44,584 nt of DNA from Gammaproteobacteria bacterium (GTDB lineage Bacteria; Pseudomonadota; Gammaproteobacteria; GCA-001735895): contig JAACFA010000012.1 of the NCBI GenBank assembly GCA_009937625.1, positions 1 to 44,584 of the forward strand, read 5' to 3'. Made by a program: the position numbers and the translations under genes. The notes beneath the pieces were generated by a model. The model was not told the DNA's origin and did not search any database. It saw nothing but the letters and a program-made list of their open reading frames with translations. Below, one piece after another: positions 8,320-17,035 of the stretch (within the stretch, counting starts at the first letter, position 1; each line of letters opens with the position of its first letter).

Positions 8320-8811
8320 ATGAGTTTCTCCAGACGCGCCAAACGCATGCAAAAACACCGCGAACGCAGCGAACGACGTAGTGCGGCGCTGAACATGGTT
8401 TCGTTGATGGATATTTTCACGATTCTCGTGTTCTTCCTGCTGGTTAACGCCACCAGTACCGAGGTGCTGCCGTCGCCGAAGAATATCACCCTGCCCGAGG
8501 CTGCGGCCGAGAAGCTTCCGGCGCTCAACCTCGTCATCGCGGTAGACGAGAGAGTCATCCGTCTGCAGGGCAAGCCCATCGTCACCGTGAAAGATGCGCT
8601 CAAGGGCGACAAGAACTCGATCAGACCCCTGTTCGATGCGCTCAGGCTGGCCTCTACAACCGTCAAGGGCGTTGCCGACAAGAAGGGCGTCACGATCATG
8701 GGCGACCAGGAGATTCCCTACGGACTGCTGAAAAAGATCATGCTGACCTGTGCCGGTGCGGAATACACCAATATTTCCTTTGCGGTTACCCAGAAGGCGT
8801 CGGAGACCTGA
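8320..8811 (+). CDS. ExbD/TolR-like protein 2, with the conserved Asp
   Basis: A 163-aa protein. The N-terminal 23 residues are strongly basic (RRAKRMQKHRERSERR), then a single TM helix begins ALNMVSLMDIFTILVFFLL, where Asp31 matches the proton-binding Asp of ExbD/TolR. The periplasmic domain spans about 50-163 and contains LNLVIAVDERVIRLQGKPIV and a C-terminal KKIMLTCAGAEYTNISFAV strand/helix unit. The stop TGA shares its A with the ATG of the TonB-like gene, so the two are translationally coupled. Together with ExbD1 it should supply the two-TolR stator arrangement known from the Myxococcus Agl motor (AglQ and AglS). Confidence 0.95.
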   Translation: MSFSRRAKRMQKHRERSERRSAALNMVSLMDIFTILVFFLLVNATSTEVLPSPKNITLPEAAAEKLPALNLVIAVDERVIRLQGKPIVTVKDALKGDKNSIRPLFDALRLASTTVKGVADKKGVTIMGDQEIPYGLLKKIMLTCAGAEYTNISFAVTQKASET

Positions 8812-9764
8812 TGGCAAAGGCAGCTGCAATCAAGGAACCGGATCTACCCTGGGCCGACCATTCGGAAGACCGCGGATTCAAATGGCTGATGATCGTCATG
8901 CTGGTGCTGTTCCTCGGCGCCGGCGTGGTGCTGAATCTGGTCAAGCTGCCCGAAATCGAACAGAAAAACCTGGTTGACGTATCCCCGCGCCTGGCGAAAC
9001 TGATCCTCGAAAAGCAAAAGGTCAAGCCGCCACCCAAGAAAGAAAAGCCCAAGGAAAAGAAGAAGGAAGAGCCCAAGAAAGAGGAAAAGAAAAAGGAAGA
9101 GCCGAAGAAAAAGGAAGAGCCTAAGAAAGAGGTAAAGAAAAAGGATGCCCGCGATGTCGCCAAGCAAAGCGGCCTGATCGCGCTGAGCGATGAACTCGAG
9201 GACTTGCGCGAGAGCTTCGACCTCGACGACACGCTCGGCAAGCCGCAGCAAACCGGGGGCTCGCAAGCGATCAAGGTAGCGACCGCCAGCGACCTGCTGA
9301 CTTCGACCGCGGGGCAGTCCAGCGGCGGCATTCAGACCGACACCCTGAACCGCAATATCAAGACCAGCGAACTGGCGCAGCGCCAGACCACCAGGGTCGA
9401 GAGCAAGATCGAATCCGACGAAAAGCTCGCCAAGGCGGCCACGACCCAGAAACAAACGGGATCGGGCGGAGTCGGCAAACGCAGCTCCGACGAAATCGAA
9501 CGCGTGTTCCAGAAAAACAAGGGCAGCATCTTCAACCTCTATAACCGCGCCCTGCGCAAGAATCCGTCGCTCGCCGGCCAGGTCGTCGTGGAACTGACCA
9601 TCTCACCCAATGGCCAGGTTACCGCGGTACAAATTCTTTCCAGCGAACTCGGCGACGAAAAACTGGAGCGCAAGCTCGTGCTAAGTATCAAGAAGTTCAA
9701 GTTTTCCAGTGCCAACGTCGCCGAAATGAAAGTTACCTATCCGATCGACTTCCTGCCCTCCTGA
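8811..9764 (+). CDS. TonB-like envelope-spanning protein with AgmX/PglI-type C-terminal domain
   Basis: A 317-aa protein. A short cytoplasmic N-terminus is followed by one TM helix (about 24-44, KWLMIVMLVLFLGAGVVLNL) and an extraordinary Lys/Glu/Pro linker (about 68-113, nearly only K, E and P). After a Ser/Thr/Gln-rich spacer comes a C-terminal domain (about 225-317). This domain starts RSSDEIERVFQKNKGSIFNL and carries GQVVVELTISPNGQVTAVQI and a closing FKFSSANVAEMKVTYPIDF. That is the TonB/AgmX pattern, where motor force is passed across the periplasm. It is the last component of the ExbB-ExbD-ExbD set and overlaps ExbD2 by one base. Target proteins are not known; the TPR lipoproteins upstream are natural candidates (inference). 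Confidence 0.9.
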   Translation: MAKAAAIKEPDLPWADHSEDRGFKWLMIVMLVLFLGAGVVLNLVKLPEIEQKNLVDVSPRLAKLILEKQKVKPPPKKEKPKEKKKEEPKKEEKKKEEPKKKEEPKKEVKKKDARDVAKQSGLIALSDELEDLRESFDLDDTLGKPQQTGGSQAIKVATASDLLTSTAGQSSGGIQTDTLNRNIKTSELAQRQTTRVESKIESDEKLAKAATTQKQTGSGGVGKRSSDEIERVFQKNKGSIFNLYNRALRKNPSLAGQVVVELTISPNGQVTAVQILSSELGDEKLERKLVLSIKKFKFSSANVAEMKVTYPIDFLPS

Positions 9765-9774
9765 CGGGCGCCCG

Positions 9775-10299
9775 ATGCAACCGCTGTCGCTCGAAACCAG
9801 CCGTCTTGACCTGCGCTGGCTGACGCTCGACGATGCCGCTTTTATTCTCGCACTGATAAACGATCCGGACTGGATTCGCTTCATCGGCGACAAGTCTGTA
9901 ACGAATCTCGATGCCGCCCGCAGGTATCTCGAAGCGGGGCCACTGGCAATGTATCGCAGGCAGGGATTTGGGCTTAACCGGGTCGCCCTGAAGACCGACG
10001 ATACGGCTATTGGTATCTGCGGAGTATTGCAGCGTGAAACCCTGGCGGAGCCCGATCTCGGTTTCGCTTTCCTGCCGGAATTCAGGCGCCATGGTTATGC
10101 GCTCGAGGCGGCGCAGGCGATACTCGAACATGCCTCGAAAGTAATGGGATTAAGCCGCGTTGCCGCCATCCTGTCACCGCAAAACACCGCCTCGGCCGGA
10201 TTGCTCGAGAACCTGGGGTTCAACTTCGAGCGCAATTATCAGGCGCAACCAGATGCAGCCATTCTCGATCTGTACGCTATCGATTTGGCGAACGGATAA
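9775..10299 (+). CDS. GNAT-family N-acetyltransferase
   Basis: A 174-aa single-domain acetyltransferase of the RimJ/RimL-like GNAT type. It begins LETSRLDLRWLTLDDAAFIL, as these enzymes do. The acetyl-CoA binding segment is around FAFLPEFRRHGYALEAAQAI and the terminal motif is NTASAGLLENLGFNFE. Substrates of this class include protein N-termini, antibiotics and small amines, and the sequence does not tell which applies. It starts ten bases after the TonB-like gene, so it probably shares the transcript, but GNATs are common riders and a role in the envelope machine is not supported. It converges on the USP-like gene with 25 bases between the stops. Confidence 0.92.
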   Translation: MQPLSLETSRLDLRWLTLDDAAFILALINDPDWIRFIGDKSVTNLDAARRYLEAGPLAMYRRQGFGLNRVALKTDDTAIGICGVLQRETLAEPDLGFAFLPEFRRHGYALEAAQAILEHASKVMGLSRVAAILSPQNTASAGLLENLGFNFERNYQAQPDAAILDLYAIDLANG

Positions 10300-10324
10300 T
10301 ATCGGCCGATGGCGCCGGCAGCCA

Positions 10325-11080
10325 TCAGGCCACCAGGATGACCGGGCAACTAAGCGTTTTAAGAATCCGAGACATTAATTCGGGCTTTTCATGGCGCGAT
10401 ATAATTGCACAGCAAAAGGCCGAGCCCAGCTGCCCCAACTGCTCGAGCAGTTGCTCCCGGGTCAACGCCTTCAAGCTGAGTTCGGCGCTTTTATTCCGCT
10501 CCAGTTTCTCGATCTCGGGGGCGATCTTGCCACCCGAACCGTCCTCGACCAGGGTTAGTTCGATCTTTTCGTGGCTAAACTGGTCCAGCACCACCTGCAG
10601 CGCCTGCTTTTGATGCCGCGATTCATTAGCGATCAACAGAATTTTACAGGGCGCCCTCTCGGTCCTGGAGCGTAAGCGATGGGAAACCGGTTGCCCCAGA
10701 ATCATATAGGTTACATCGGCGCCCTGTTCCAGACCGATATCCCGCGCCCGGCCGCGAACGTAATCGAAACTCCAGGCAATCTGCAGCGCCCCGGCTTCTC
10801 GCTGCAGGGCTTGTTCGAACTGCCGCGCCACCGAGCGCATCGCGCGCTGCATCTGATCGACATCGGTCGGTCGCTCACGCGCCGTGGTCAGGCTGATTTC
10901 GCGAGTTATCGGCAGCCCCGTTACCTGCAGCAAGTCCTCATCCTCGATGAATAGCCCCTGCAGCTCGCTATTTATCGCCGCCGCCATCTGCACCGCGAGG
11001 CTTACGGTGTTGATCGAGTAACTGCCAACATCAGCCGCTAGCAACACGGTTTGCCGCTTCTTTTTCTGCTTTGCGGTCAT
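10325..11080 (-). CDS. Universal-stress-protein-like protein
   Basis: A 251-aa cytoplasmic protein. The N-terminus QTVLLAADVGSYSINTVSLA and the central DVTYMILGQPVSHRL are reminiscent of a USP/adenine-nucleotide alpha-hydrolase fold, and the C-terminus (SAFCCAIISRHEKPE, then LSCPVILVA) mimics the end of a second USP-like half. The classical USP ATP-binding G-2x-G-9x-G-S/T is not clearly present, so nucleotide binding is uncertain. Its ATG overlaps the stop of the Lon-like protease gene (ATGA), giving a two-gene operon; a partner or adaptor role for the protease is an inference. Fold-level call only. Confidence 0.6.
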   Translation of the reverse strand: MTAKQKKKRQTVLLAADVGSYSINTVSLAVQMAAAINSELQGLFIEDEDLLQVTGLPITREISLTTARERPTDVDQMQRAMRSVARQFEQALQREAGALQIAWSFDYVRGRARDIGLEQGADVTYMILGQPVSHRLRSRTERAPCKILLIANESRHQKQALQVVLDQFSHEKIELTLVEDGSGGKIAPEIEKLERNKSAELSLKALTREQLLEQLGQLGSAFCCAIISRHEKPELMSRILKTLSCPVILVA

Positions 11081-13509
11081 GCGTCGTTTTCCCGGGAAGG
11101 CGTCGATTCGTTCTCGGAAGCGCGCTGCATGAATTTCTTTTGCGATTGCTGCAGCTGCTCGATCCGTTGCTGTATCCGATAATTGAAGCTTTGCTTCGGA
11201 TATTGCCCCTTGCCATCGAGGTTGCCCGGCGGCATACCTGACAGCAGCTGCATGACCCCGCTTACCCGCTGAACCGGGTAAATACTGAATTCGCCGTTGG
11301 CAACGGCTTCACGTACATTCTTGCGCAGCATCAGGTGCACCTGGTTGGCGGCAGGAATGATAACGCCCTGCTCCCCGGTCAGGCCGCGGCTAGCACATAC
11401 TTCGAAGAAACCCTCGATCTTCTCGTTAACCCCGCCGACTGCCTGAACTTCACCCAGCTGGTTGATCGACCCGGTCACCGCCAGCGACTGCAGCAGCGGA
11501 ATTTCACCGAGCGCGGATAGCAACACGCAGAGTTCGGCCGCCGAGGCGCTGTCCCCGTCGACCGTTCCGTAGGATTGTTCGAAGGCCAGGCTCGCGGCCA
11601 GGGGCAGCGGCTGGTTGGCGGCATAGTGATGCGCCAGGTAGGAAGACAGAATCATGACTCCCTTGGAATGTATCTCGCCCCCCAGCTTGGCTTCGCGCTC
11701 GATATCGACGACGCCCGCTCGTCCCAGTCGCGCGGTGGCAGTGATACGCGAAGCCTGGCCGAAGCGATACCTGCCGGTCTGCAGGACCGAAAGCGCGTTG
11801 ACCTGCGCGATCCGGGCACCATCGGTATCGATCATCTTGATGCCACGCAGCACCTGTTCCTGCATCAATTCCCGGTACCGATCCTGCCGATGCTCCTGCT
11901 TTTCGATCGCCTGTTCGATGTCTTCCACCTGAATCAACTTGTGCCTGTTTTTGCCAGCCCAGTAATTGGCTTCGCTCAACAGGTCACGCATATCATCCAG
12001 GTGCAGCGACAGTTTTTCGGCATCGTCGGCAGCGCGCGACGCCTCCTCGATCAGCCTGCCCACGCTGGATTTTTCCAGCGGCCGGGCAGCGCAATCCTGC
12101 TGCACCGACGCGATCATACGGGCATAGCCTTGAACGCTTTTTGAATCGCGCCTGGTGGTACGCGCGAAATCGGCGGAAACCTTGAACAATTGTCCGAACT
12201 CGTGATCCAGCGCCTGCAGCAGGTAGTAGAGTCTCGGCTCCCCGGTCAGGATCACCTTGATATTCAACGGAATCGATTCGGGCTCCAGCGACACGGTGTT
12301 CGCCAGGCTCAGCATCTGTTCCAGCGACTGAATCTTGATTTCGCGAGATTTGAGGGCCCGCTTGAGACCCTCCCAGGCAAATCCATGGGTCAGTAGCTTA
12401 CGCGCATCCATAATCAGGTAACCCCCGTTGGCGCGATGCAGCGCCCCCGGCTTTATCAGCGTAAAGTCGGTGATCAGGGTTCCCATTTGTGACACGTACT
12501 CGACCCGTCCGATCAGGTTCTGGTAGGTCGGATGATCTTCCAATACCACCGGGGCACCGGTATTGTCGGTGTTGTCGACGATGACGTTGATACTATAGGC
12601 ATGAAATCCTGCCACGCGGCTGGCAATGTTGTCGTTTTCGCGACCGTGCTCGGAAGGTAAAAATGCGTCGGCATCCTTGATCGCGCTTTGCTGCACCGCC
12701 TCCAGGTACTCCATGACCTCGGGCTGATCATGATAAGTATTCTCGATCCAGGCAATCAGCTGCTCGACCGTGTGCTGGGTAATCTCCTCGTTCAGCGCCT
12801 TGATGCGCTGATGATGCTCTCGCTGCACCAGCGGCATATCGCGGATGATGTCCTGTAATTCCTGTTGCAGGTCGGCGATTATTTTTTCGATGCGCTCTTT
12901 TTCCCGATCCGACAGTTGCGCGTACTCCTGCGGATCGAGCGGACGGCCATCGACCATCGGCCCCATGGTGTAGCCGCCGGGTGTGCGCATGATGATAATG
13001 CCCTTTTCCTCGGCTTCCCGGTCCAGCTTGCGAAATGCCTCGTCCTGGCGGTTTTGCAGCTCCTCCTCGATTTCCTGGCGCCGGTTACGATACTCTTCGC
13101 TCTGAAACGACGACGGCAACGACGTCAACAGATCCTCGACCAGCGATTCCATGTCCTGGCGCAGTTGCTGCCCCATACCGGCCGGCAATTTAAGCAGCCT
13201 GGGTTTTTGCGGATTGGTAAAGTTATTGACATAACACACGTCCGAAGGCTGGTCGGCATTCTGCGCGTGCCGCGACAAAATCTGGCGCACCAGGTCGTGC
13301 TTGCCAAAACCGGGATCACCGATCAGAAACAGGTTAAAGCCCTGTTGTTCGATCTCCACCCCGAACTCGATTGCCTCCAGCGCGCGATCCTGCCCCAAGG
13401 GTTGATCGAGCGGTTCGAGCTCTGCCGTCGTCTTGAAATCGAACTGCTTGAGATCGCAACTCTGGTAAAGTGCTTTGGCGCCCAGCGCCTTTATTTTTTT
13501 GCTAGCCAT
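11077..13509 (-). CDS. Lon-family ATP-dependent protease (AAA/LonB-like, YcbZ-related)
   Basis: 810 residues from ATG 13509, preceded by a GGGTGAG-type ribosome site; an upstream in-frame start at 13557 would add 16 residues. The N-terminal AAA region has GDPGFGKH (residues 64-71) at the Walker A position, ending His where Ser/Thr is usual. A long helical insert follows (about 130-240), then NGGYLIMDARKLL in the Walker B area. The C-terminal Lon protease domain has DGDSASAAEL with catalytic Ser654 and VGGVNEKIEGF with Lys697. The Ser-Lys spacing of 43 equals that of E. coli Lon. It is larger than E. coli YcbZ and of the length seen in the AAA_32/Lon group. Substrates are unknown. Confidence 0.93.
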   Translation of the reverse strand: MASKKIKALGAKALYQSCDLKQFDFKTTAELEPLDQPLGQDRALEAIEFGVEIEQQGFNLFLIGDPGFGKHDLVRQILSRHAQNADQPSDVCYVNNFTNPQKPRLLKLPAGMGQQLRQDMESLVEDLLTSLPSSFQSEEYRNRRQEIEEELQNRQDEAFRKLDREAEEKGIIIMRTPGGYTMGPMVDGRPLDPQEYAQLSDREKERIEKIIADLQQELQDIIRDMPLVQREHHQRIKALNEEITQHTVEQLIAWIENTYHDQPEVMEYLEAVQQSAIKDADAFLPSEHGRENDNIASRVAGFHAYSINVIVDNTDNTGAPVVLEDHPTYQNLIGRVEYVSQMGTLITDFTLIKPGALHRANGGYLIMDARKLLTHGFAWEGLKRALKSREIKIQSLEQMLSLANTVSLEPESIPLNIKVILTGEPRLYYLLQALDHEFGQLFKVSADFARTTRRDSKSVQGYARMIASVQQDCAARPLEKSSVGRLIEEASRAADDAEKLSLHLDDMRDLLSEANYWAGKNRHKLIQVEDIEQAIEKQEHRQDRYRELMQEQVLRGIKMIDTDGARIAQVNALSVLQTGRYRFGQASRITATARLGRAGVVDIEREAKLGGEIHSKGVMILSSYLAHHYAANQPLPLAASLAFEQSYGTVDGDSASAAELCVLLSALGEIPLLQSLAVTGSINQLGEVQAVGGVNEKIEGFFEVCASRGLTGEQGVIIPAANQVHLMLRKNVREAVANGEFSIYPVQRVSGVMQLLSGMPPGNLDGKGQYPKQSFNYRIQQRIEQLQQSQKKFMQRASENESTPSRENDA

Positions 13510-13625
13510 CCGCGAATTCTCACCCAATCGTTCAAACTCGATACCGATCCAGATCAATTGAACCGTTACTTAACACGATTACCGTTACCTGGATCAGCGC
13601 GCAAATCGAATCGCCAGTAACTTTA

Positions 13626-13667
13626 CAAGATTCCGGGATGCCGGACCACCGCTTGCGCGGGAATGAC
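13626..13667 (-). repeat. REP-like repeat, single copy with 15-base insert
   Basis: The ends ACAAGATTCC and CGCTTGCGCGGGAATGAC are identical to the right half of the element at 42081-42107. Here they are separated by an extra 15 bases (13635-13649). The pair shows that the same palindromic element is dispersed in this genome. Confidence 0.65.
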
Positions 13668-13746
13668 CCAGTAATGGAGAGCCACCTCGTAGAACGGGAC
13701 CTCTAAGGATTCGATTTGGCAAGACCATCCCATATTCGGAAGGTCT

Positions 13747-13774
13747 CGCCGCAATCACGGTGCGCAGCAGGCGA
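13747..13774 (+). repeat. Direct repeat, copy 1 (28 bases)
   Basis: This segment, starting CGCCGCAATCACGG and ending GCAGCAGGCGA, recurs at 13935-13962 with a single A/G difference. The copies flank the groEL terminator and the long hairpin, which points to local duplication. Confidence 0.8.
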
Positions 13775-13802
13775 AAAAAAGACCCCGCATAAGCGGGGTC
13801 TT
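13774..13802 (-). terminator. Rho-independent terminator of groESL
   Basis: Read on the minus strand: a 10-base perfect stem (AAGACCCCGC paired with GCGGGGTCTT), a 4-base loop (TTAT) and a run of T residues. It lies about 165 bases after the groEL stop. Its orientation and T-tract fit termination of the groESL transcript. Confidence 0.9.
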
Positions 13803-13854
13803 CAGGATTCCTCCGGCGAAACCACCCAAACCTCGGGAGGTCTCGCCGTCGCGA

Positions 13855-13954
13855 GCGCCGCGAGTGCAAGGCGCTTTTTGCGTCGAAGGCGCGAGCGTAC
13901 GTACCGTACGTGAGCGTCTCGCCGCAAAAAGCAACGCCGCAATCGCGGTGCGCA
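13855..13954. repeat. Long imperfect palindrome downstream of groEL
   Basis: Roughly 100 bases can fold back on themselves. The inner arms are GCTTTTTGCG and its complement CGCAAAAAGC; the centre is ACGTAC-C-GTACGT; the outer arms (about 13855-13870 and 13938-13954) also pair imperfectly. It lies in the 3' untranslated part of groESL, upstream of the terminator. Confidence 0.65.
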
Positions 13955-13962
13955 GCAGGCGA
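13935..13962 (+). repeat. Direct repeat, copy 2 (28 bases)
   Basis: This is the second copy of the 13747-13774 repeat, with one mismatch. It ends three bases from the groEL stop codon. Confidence 0.8.
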
Positions 13963-13964
13963 GA

Positions 13965-15620
<1,656 letters not shown>

Positions 15621-15641
15621 TTAACCTCTTGATATTCCAGA

Positions 15642-15929
15642 TTATTCAACAACAGCGATGATGTCATCTTCGCGCATGATCAGCAGTTCTTCGCCTTCGA
15701 CCTTGATTTCAGTGCCGGAATATTTACCGAAGTAAACGGTATCTCCGACCTTGACATCGAGGGCACGCACGTCACCGGAATCGATGACCTTGCCGATGCC
15801 GACTGCGAGGATTTCACCCATGCTGGGCTTCTCGGTTGCAGAATCGGGAATTACGATACCACCCGCTGTGGTTCGCTCTTCCTCCTTACGCCTGACGATG
15901 ACTCGATCATGCAATGGACGAATATTCAT
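15642..15929 (-). CDS. groES: Co-chaperonin GroES (10 kDa)
   Basis: A 95-aa lid of the GroEL chamber. The start [16 protein letters not shown] at 15929 is the normal one; an upstream in-frame extension to 15974 is not expected. A GGAG ribosome site is nine bases before the ATG. The mobile loop [16 protein letters not shown], the [15 protein letters not shown] core and the end [10 protein letters not shown] are all present. It is the first gene of the heat-shock operon with groEL; the leader of about 120 bases carries HrcA operators. Confidence 0.98.
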   Translation of the reverse strand: MNIRPLHDRVIVRRKEEERTTAGGIVIPDSATEKPSMGEILAVGIGKVIDSGDVRALDVKVGDTVYFGKYSGTEIKVEGEELLIMREDDIIAVVE

Positions 15930-16003
15930 TATTGCTACGCTCCGTAGTTTTGGTTTCAGTTTTGCCACCCACAAACGGGCGGACTAATCTTTATCGCCGC
16001 GGG

Positions 16004-16030
16004 TTAGCACTTTCTTATCGAGAGTGCTTA
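16004..16030. promoter_or_regulatory. CIRCE operator 2 (near-perfect)
   Basis: TTAGCACTT-N9-GAGTGCTTA. It differs from the CIRCE consensus (TTAGCACTC-N9-GAGTGCTAA) at one base in each arm and has the exact 9-base spacer. It shares three bases (16028-16030) with operator 1 and lies further into the groES leader. Confidence 0.85.
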
Positions 16031-16054
16031 GCACTCGGGCACAGGGAGTGCTAA
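16028..16054. promoter_or_regulatory. CIRCE operator 1 (perfect HrcA site)
   Basis: TTAGCACTC-N9-GAGTGCTAA matches the CIRCE consensus at every arm position with a 9-base spacer. CIRCE is bound by the HrcA repressor, which is released on heat shock. The site begins at the -10 element of the groESL promoter and covers the expected transcription start. The hrcA gene is not in this window. Confidence 0.97.
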
Positions 16055-16081
16055 TGATATTCAGCGACTTTTCGTAGTCAA
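16054..16081 (-). promoter_or_regulatory. sigma70-type promoter of groESL
   Basis: On the minus strand there is a TTGACT (-35, 16076-16081), 16 bases, then TATCAT (-10, 16054-16059). Transcription would start about 16047, inside CIRCE 1. HrcA binding would block initiation directly. No clear sigma32 promoter is visible in the leader. Confidence 0.75.
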
Positions 16082-16157
16082 GCGAATTGGGGCGAATTTT
16101 GGTTGTTTCAAGGGGAATCGAGGGAAAATTTGGACTTTTCCGTTATTTTTAGCCGAT

Positions 16158-16595
16158 TTAGTCTTCCCGGCGATACTTGACGCCGTCGATCACGTTACTA
16201 TCAGGATGCCTGTGGTGACCGCGCATACTGACCGAGGACGATACCACCATTCGCGATGTAACTGCGTTTACCAGCCAGATGCGGGTCGGGGGAAACAACA
16301 GGAAAAAGCCGAACGCGTCGGTAAAAAATCCGGGCGTCAGCAGCAGCGCGCCCGCGACGACGAGTCCCATGCCTTCGAGTATCTCGCGCGCCGGCAGCTC
16401 GTTCGCCTGCAATTTTTGCTGAGCCCGGTTCAGCGTGGATAGTCCCTGTGCCTTGAGCAGAGCGACCCCGATGACGGCTGTCAGAACCACCAGGAAAATG
16501 GTCCAGCCCGCCCCAATCACCTGCCCCACCTGGATCAACAGGTAGATTTCGATGATCGGCACCAGCAGGAAAATAACGGCAATTAGCGGAAACAC
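16158..16595 (-). CDS. fxsA: FxsA family membrane protein
   Basis: A 145-aa inner-membrane protein. It begins MFPLIAVIFLLVPIIEIYLL and has further membrane segments (about 28-50 and 75-100). The conserved FxsA stretch GALLLTPGFFTDAFGFFLLF is followed by a polar C-tail ending in His/Asp/Arg. E. coli FxsA affects phage T7 exclusion by F plasmids; its cellular role is not settled. The start is a GTG, and no ATG is available in frame. It lies upstream of groES, as near groSL in E. coli, but the groESL promoter and operators intervene, so groESL has its own control. Confidence 0.93.
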   Translation of the reverse strand: MFPLIAVIFLLVPIIEIYLLIQVGQVIGAGWTIFLVVLTAVIGVALLKAQGLSTLNRAQQKLQANELPAREILEGMGLVVAGALLLTPGFFTDAFGFFLLFPPTRIWLVNAVTSRMVVSSSVSMRGHHRHPDSNVIDGVKYRRED

Positions 16596-16633
16596 GGCAT
16601 TAAACTGGTGGTTAACATTGATTATTTTAGAAT

Positions 16634-16655
16634 CTGAGGTATTACTTCAGTAATA
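16634..16655. promoter_or_regulatory. Inverted repeats in the fxsA-cutA divergent spacer
   Basis: Two overlapping dyads occupy the 122-base spacer. One is CTGAGGTATTACTTCAG (one mismatch); the other is TATTAC-TTCA-GTAATA (perfect). The location between divergent genes fits an operator. No regulator can be named. Confidence 0.4.
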
Positions 16656-16717
16656 AAGCTATTGGTAGTATATGTGGTTAGCATATCACTTTATCAATCG
16701 CGCCCGCGGACTATCTT

Positions 16718-17035
16718 ATGTCAGACCATTACCTGGTGATCACTTCCTGGCCGGATCTCGACGGAGCCAGGCTGCAGGCGCAGAGCTGGTTAAATAAAAA
16801 ACTCGCGGCAAGTGTAAACATTTTGCCGCAGATGGACTCTATATATCGATGGAAGGGTGAAATCAGGCATGGTAAGGAGCACAAGATTTTCATCAAGACC
16901 CGCGCTGCTCGAATCGACGCGTTACAGCAGGAGATTCGAGCCGCTCATCCCTACGCCGTAGCCGAGATACTGCATTTTAAGATAGACTCTGGCGACCCCG
17001 ATTACCTCGACTGGATAACACAATCAACACAATGA
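16718..17035 (+). CDS. cutA: Divalent-cation tolerance protein CutA
   Basis: A 105-aa CutA1-type protein, a small trimeric ferredoxin-like fold. The family pattern is clear: YLVITSWPDLDGARLQAQ at the start, then LAASVNILPQMDSIYRWKGE, EHKIFIKTRAARIDALQ and HPYAVAEILHFKI. Its role in metal tolerance is a long-standing name rather than a proven mechanism. It overlaps dsbD by four bases (ATGA), matching the cutA-dsbD order of E. coli and supporting joint transcription. Confidence 0.96.
   Translation: MSDHYLVITSWPDLDGARLQAQSWLNKKLAASVNILPQMDSIYRWKGEIRHGKEHKIFIKTRAARIDALQQEIRAAHPYAVAEILHFKIDSGDPDYLDWITQSTQ

Larger units (their letters stand above)
13558..13964. other. Repeat-rich spacer between groEL and the Lon-like gene
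   Basis: About 400 bases without a convincing gene. From left to right it holds a REP-like copy (13626-13667), a degenerate duplicated module (about 13708-13751 and 13806-13848, both ending AGGTCTCGCCG), a direct repeat (13747-13774 and 13935-13962), the groEL terminator (13774-13802) and a long imperfect hairpin (13855-13954). Short open frames here are made of repeat sequence and show no start signals worth trusting. Confidence 0.7.

Noticed and set aside
7768-8829. 353-codon minus-strand frame across both exbD genes
   Set aside because: It lies exactly opposite two well-identified ExbD proteins, and its product is His/Arg/Gln-rich with no recognisable domain.
7147-9764. Reading the exb cluster as a TonB iron-uptake or Tol-Pal system
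   Set aside because: No TonB-dependent receptor, tolA, tolB or pal is near; two ExbD copies, an AgmX-type C-domain and TPR lipoproteins argue against both.
13780-13801. The hairpin as a terminator for the Lon-like gene
   Set aside because: The Lon-like gene starts downstream of it on the same (minus) strand; orientation and T-tract assign it to groESL.
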